64,000 nucleotides of DNA from GCA-003244245 sp963822695. Lineage in GTDB: Bacteria > Actinomycetota > Actinomycetes > Mycobacteriales > Pseudonocardiaceae. A program made the position numbers and the translations under genes. The notes beneath the pieces are model-generated. The model was not told where the DNA came from, did no database searches, and worked only from the letters and a program-made list of their open reading frames with translations. Numbering within the stretch: the first letter of the stretch is position 1; each line of letters starts with the position of its first letter. Shown here one piece after another: positions 62,830 to 64,000 of the stretch. The stretch spans positions 14,817 through 78,816 of the forward strand of contig CAWGJH010000020.1 in the NCBI GenBank assembly GCA_963822695.1. The letters run 5' to 3'.

Positions 62830-63054
62830 TGCCAAGTGTGCGCGGGTTCGGGCGAAGTGGGACATCCCTGCCCAGGGTGCAGGGGAACGGGGAATTACAT
62901 ACCCGAGCCGATACCGGGTTTCGGTCTCCGCAAGCTCGGTGACCTCATCGAAGCCGGAGTCGAGGACGTCGCGCGTCTTCGGGCAGCTCCACCTTCGCGA
63001 GCCGCGCCTCGTAGTAGACCCTTACGGTTGCGCCGTCCTCGACGGCCTGGGTGA
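62830..63054 (+). pseudogene. CxxCxGxG zinc-finger peptide relic
   Basis: The plus strand reads CQVCAGSG ... CPGCRGTG, two DnaJ-type CxxCxGxG motifs five residues apart, followed by YIPEPIPGFG and a helical stretch. No ATG, GTG or TTG precedes the first Cys in the frame (GTG at 62836 cuts it). It overlaps the end of the HsdR remnant on the other strand. Confidence 0.45.
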
Positions 63055-64000
63055 GGTCATACACGTCGATGTACTCACCGAAAATTGCGCGTGTGTTGTG
63101 GTCGTGCCTCGGTCGGGGTACCAGTAAACCCGATGAAGCAGCGTTCGGCAGGGCGTCGCGCAGGTTACGGGCTAGCCCATCGATCAGGTCGTACTGGGTG
63201 CGGTGCGCCTCGTCTGCGATGACGACGACGTTGCGCCGGTCTGACAGCAACGGGAATCCGCGACCGGCCTCACGATCTTCTTTGGTCAGGCCGAACTTCT
63301 GCATGGTCGAAAACACGATGCCGCCCGAGGCTTTCGAGCCAGGAAGCTGCGCAGGTGTTCCCGCGATGTTGCCTGCACGGGGGTCTCCGGCAAGGTGCGT
63401 GCGGGAGCGAACACCTCGTCGAAGAGCTGGTCGTCCAAGTATCGCGGTCGGTCAGCAGCACCGCGGTCGGGTTCGCCATCGCCGGGTGACGCATGATCTT
63501 ACCGACGTAGAACAGCATCTCCAGGCTCTTGCCAGAGCCTTGCGTATGCCAGACGACACCCGCCCGCCCGTCGCCGCGCGACAGCGTCCACGGTCTCGGC
63601 TACCGCCCTGTTGACAGCGTGGAACTGGTGGTACTTCGCCACTCGCTTCACCAGCCCGACCGTTCATCGGTAAAGGAGACGAAGTTCCGTACGAGGTCGA
63701 GGAAGTGGGGTGCGAAGACCCCACGCACAAGCGTTTCCAACTCTGGGACCCCCGCCGGTGCCAGCCTCTCGCCGTCGATCGTCTTCCACGGTGCGTAGTG
63801 CTCGAACCTGCCGCCCAATGCACCGAGCCGAGCTTGGGTACCAGTGGAGATCACACTCACGGCGTTGAAGGCGAGCAGCGACGGGATTTGCGTCGCATAG
63901 GTACGCAGCTGGTTCCATGCCCCTCGCAGCGTCGCACCCGAGTACGTGGCACACTTCAACGACCATCGCCCCCACCGGGCATTGCATCAAGCAGCACCAC
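62945..64000 (-). pseudogene. hsdR: Type I restriction enzyme subunit R (HsdR), broken; 5' end beyond window
   Basis: Minus-strand pieces in shifting frames: GAWNQLRTYATQIPSLLAFN (HsdR N-terminal nuclease area), KRVAKYHQFHAVNRAV, Walker A in HTQGSGKSLEM, LLTDRD, DEAH box in VIADEAHRTQYD and FIGFTGTP (motif III, another frame). At least four frameshifts. Homology ends after LAKVELPED near 62950, so the C-terminal half is missing. HsdM and HsdS are not seen in the window. It was a translocating endonuclease; now non-functional. Confidence 0.85.

Noticed and set aside
49019..64000. Second copy of the tRNA 3' end (att site)
   Set aside because: No repeat of the T-arm and acceptor sequence was found; the right end is probably outside the window.

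Overview
The window is high-GC actinobacterial DNA, most likely from a Pseudonocardiales relative (inferred from gene content and synteny; no rRNA is present). The first 29 kb follows the order known from Mycobacterium around miaB, the Rv2732c-like gene, the DUF349 gene, miaA, dapF, hflX, lexA, chiZ, nrdR-nrdJ, the Rv2714-like PAC2 gene, ideR and sigB. GUG/UUG starts and ATGA overlaps are frequent, as expected for such a genome.

Region by region. 0-31.4 kb is housekeeping: tRNA modification (miaB, miaA), lysine/peptidoglycan precursor synthesis (dapF), ribosome GTPase (hflX), the SOS regulator with a divergent LysM gene and two SOS boxes, B12-dependent ribonucleotide reductase with its repressor NrdR (which carries an in-frame TGA), a HpnB-like glycosyltransferase, a Scr1/DUF397 pair, galE-ideR, acuC, sigB with a GGAAC/GTT promoter, dtd, and a polyhydroxyalkanoate block (synthase, XRE regulator, phasin with an operator on its promoter). 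31.4-33.4 kb holds a two-gene molybdenum storage protein operon, mosB-mosA, set between a DUF3099 gene and a DUF3039 gene. 33.7-42.8 kb is a nickel-pincer-nucleotide (lar) locus: larB, larC, an acyl-CoA reductase/HAD fusion, a zinc alcohol dehydrogenase, an unusually long LarA paralogue and an acyltransferase form one leftward operon, with larE divergent. This is the strongest candidate for an undescribed pathway. 42.7-48.4 kb holds a ferritin-like diiron protein, a YihY-type membrane protein, a DEAD/DEAH helicase and a CYTH-CHAD polyphosphate-binding protein.

At 48.94 kb a CAU-anticodon tRNA marks the start of a decayed integrated element that runs to the window end. It has a frameshifted tyrosine integrase, an XRE regulator, an intact run of tiny Cys-rich proteins (three of one family), a pentapeptide-repeat gene split by an IS66 remnant, a broken DUF262 gene beside a HEPN protein, an intact serine recombinase, a second broken pentapeptide gene, and a broken type I restriction HsdR. 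Core genes up to 48 kb are almost all intact, whereas nearly every large gene right of the tRNA has frameshifts, so the element looks like an eroding defence or mobile island.

Limits: all family calls are by eye. Frameshifts could in part be assembly errors, but their concentration right of the tRNA argues for real decay.
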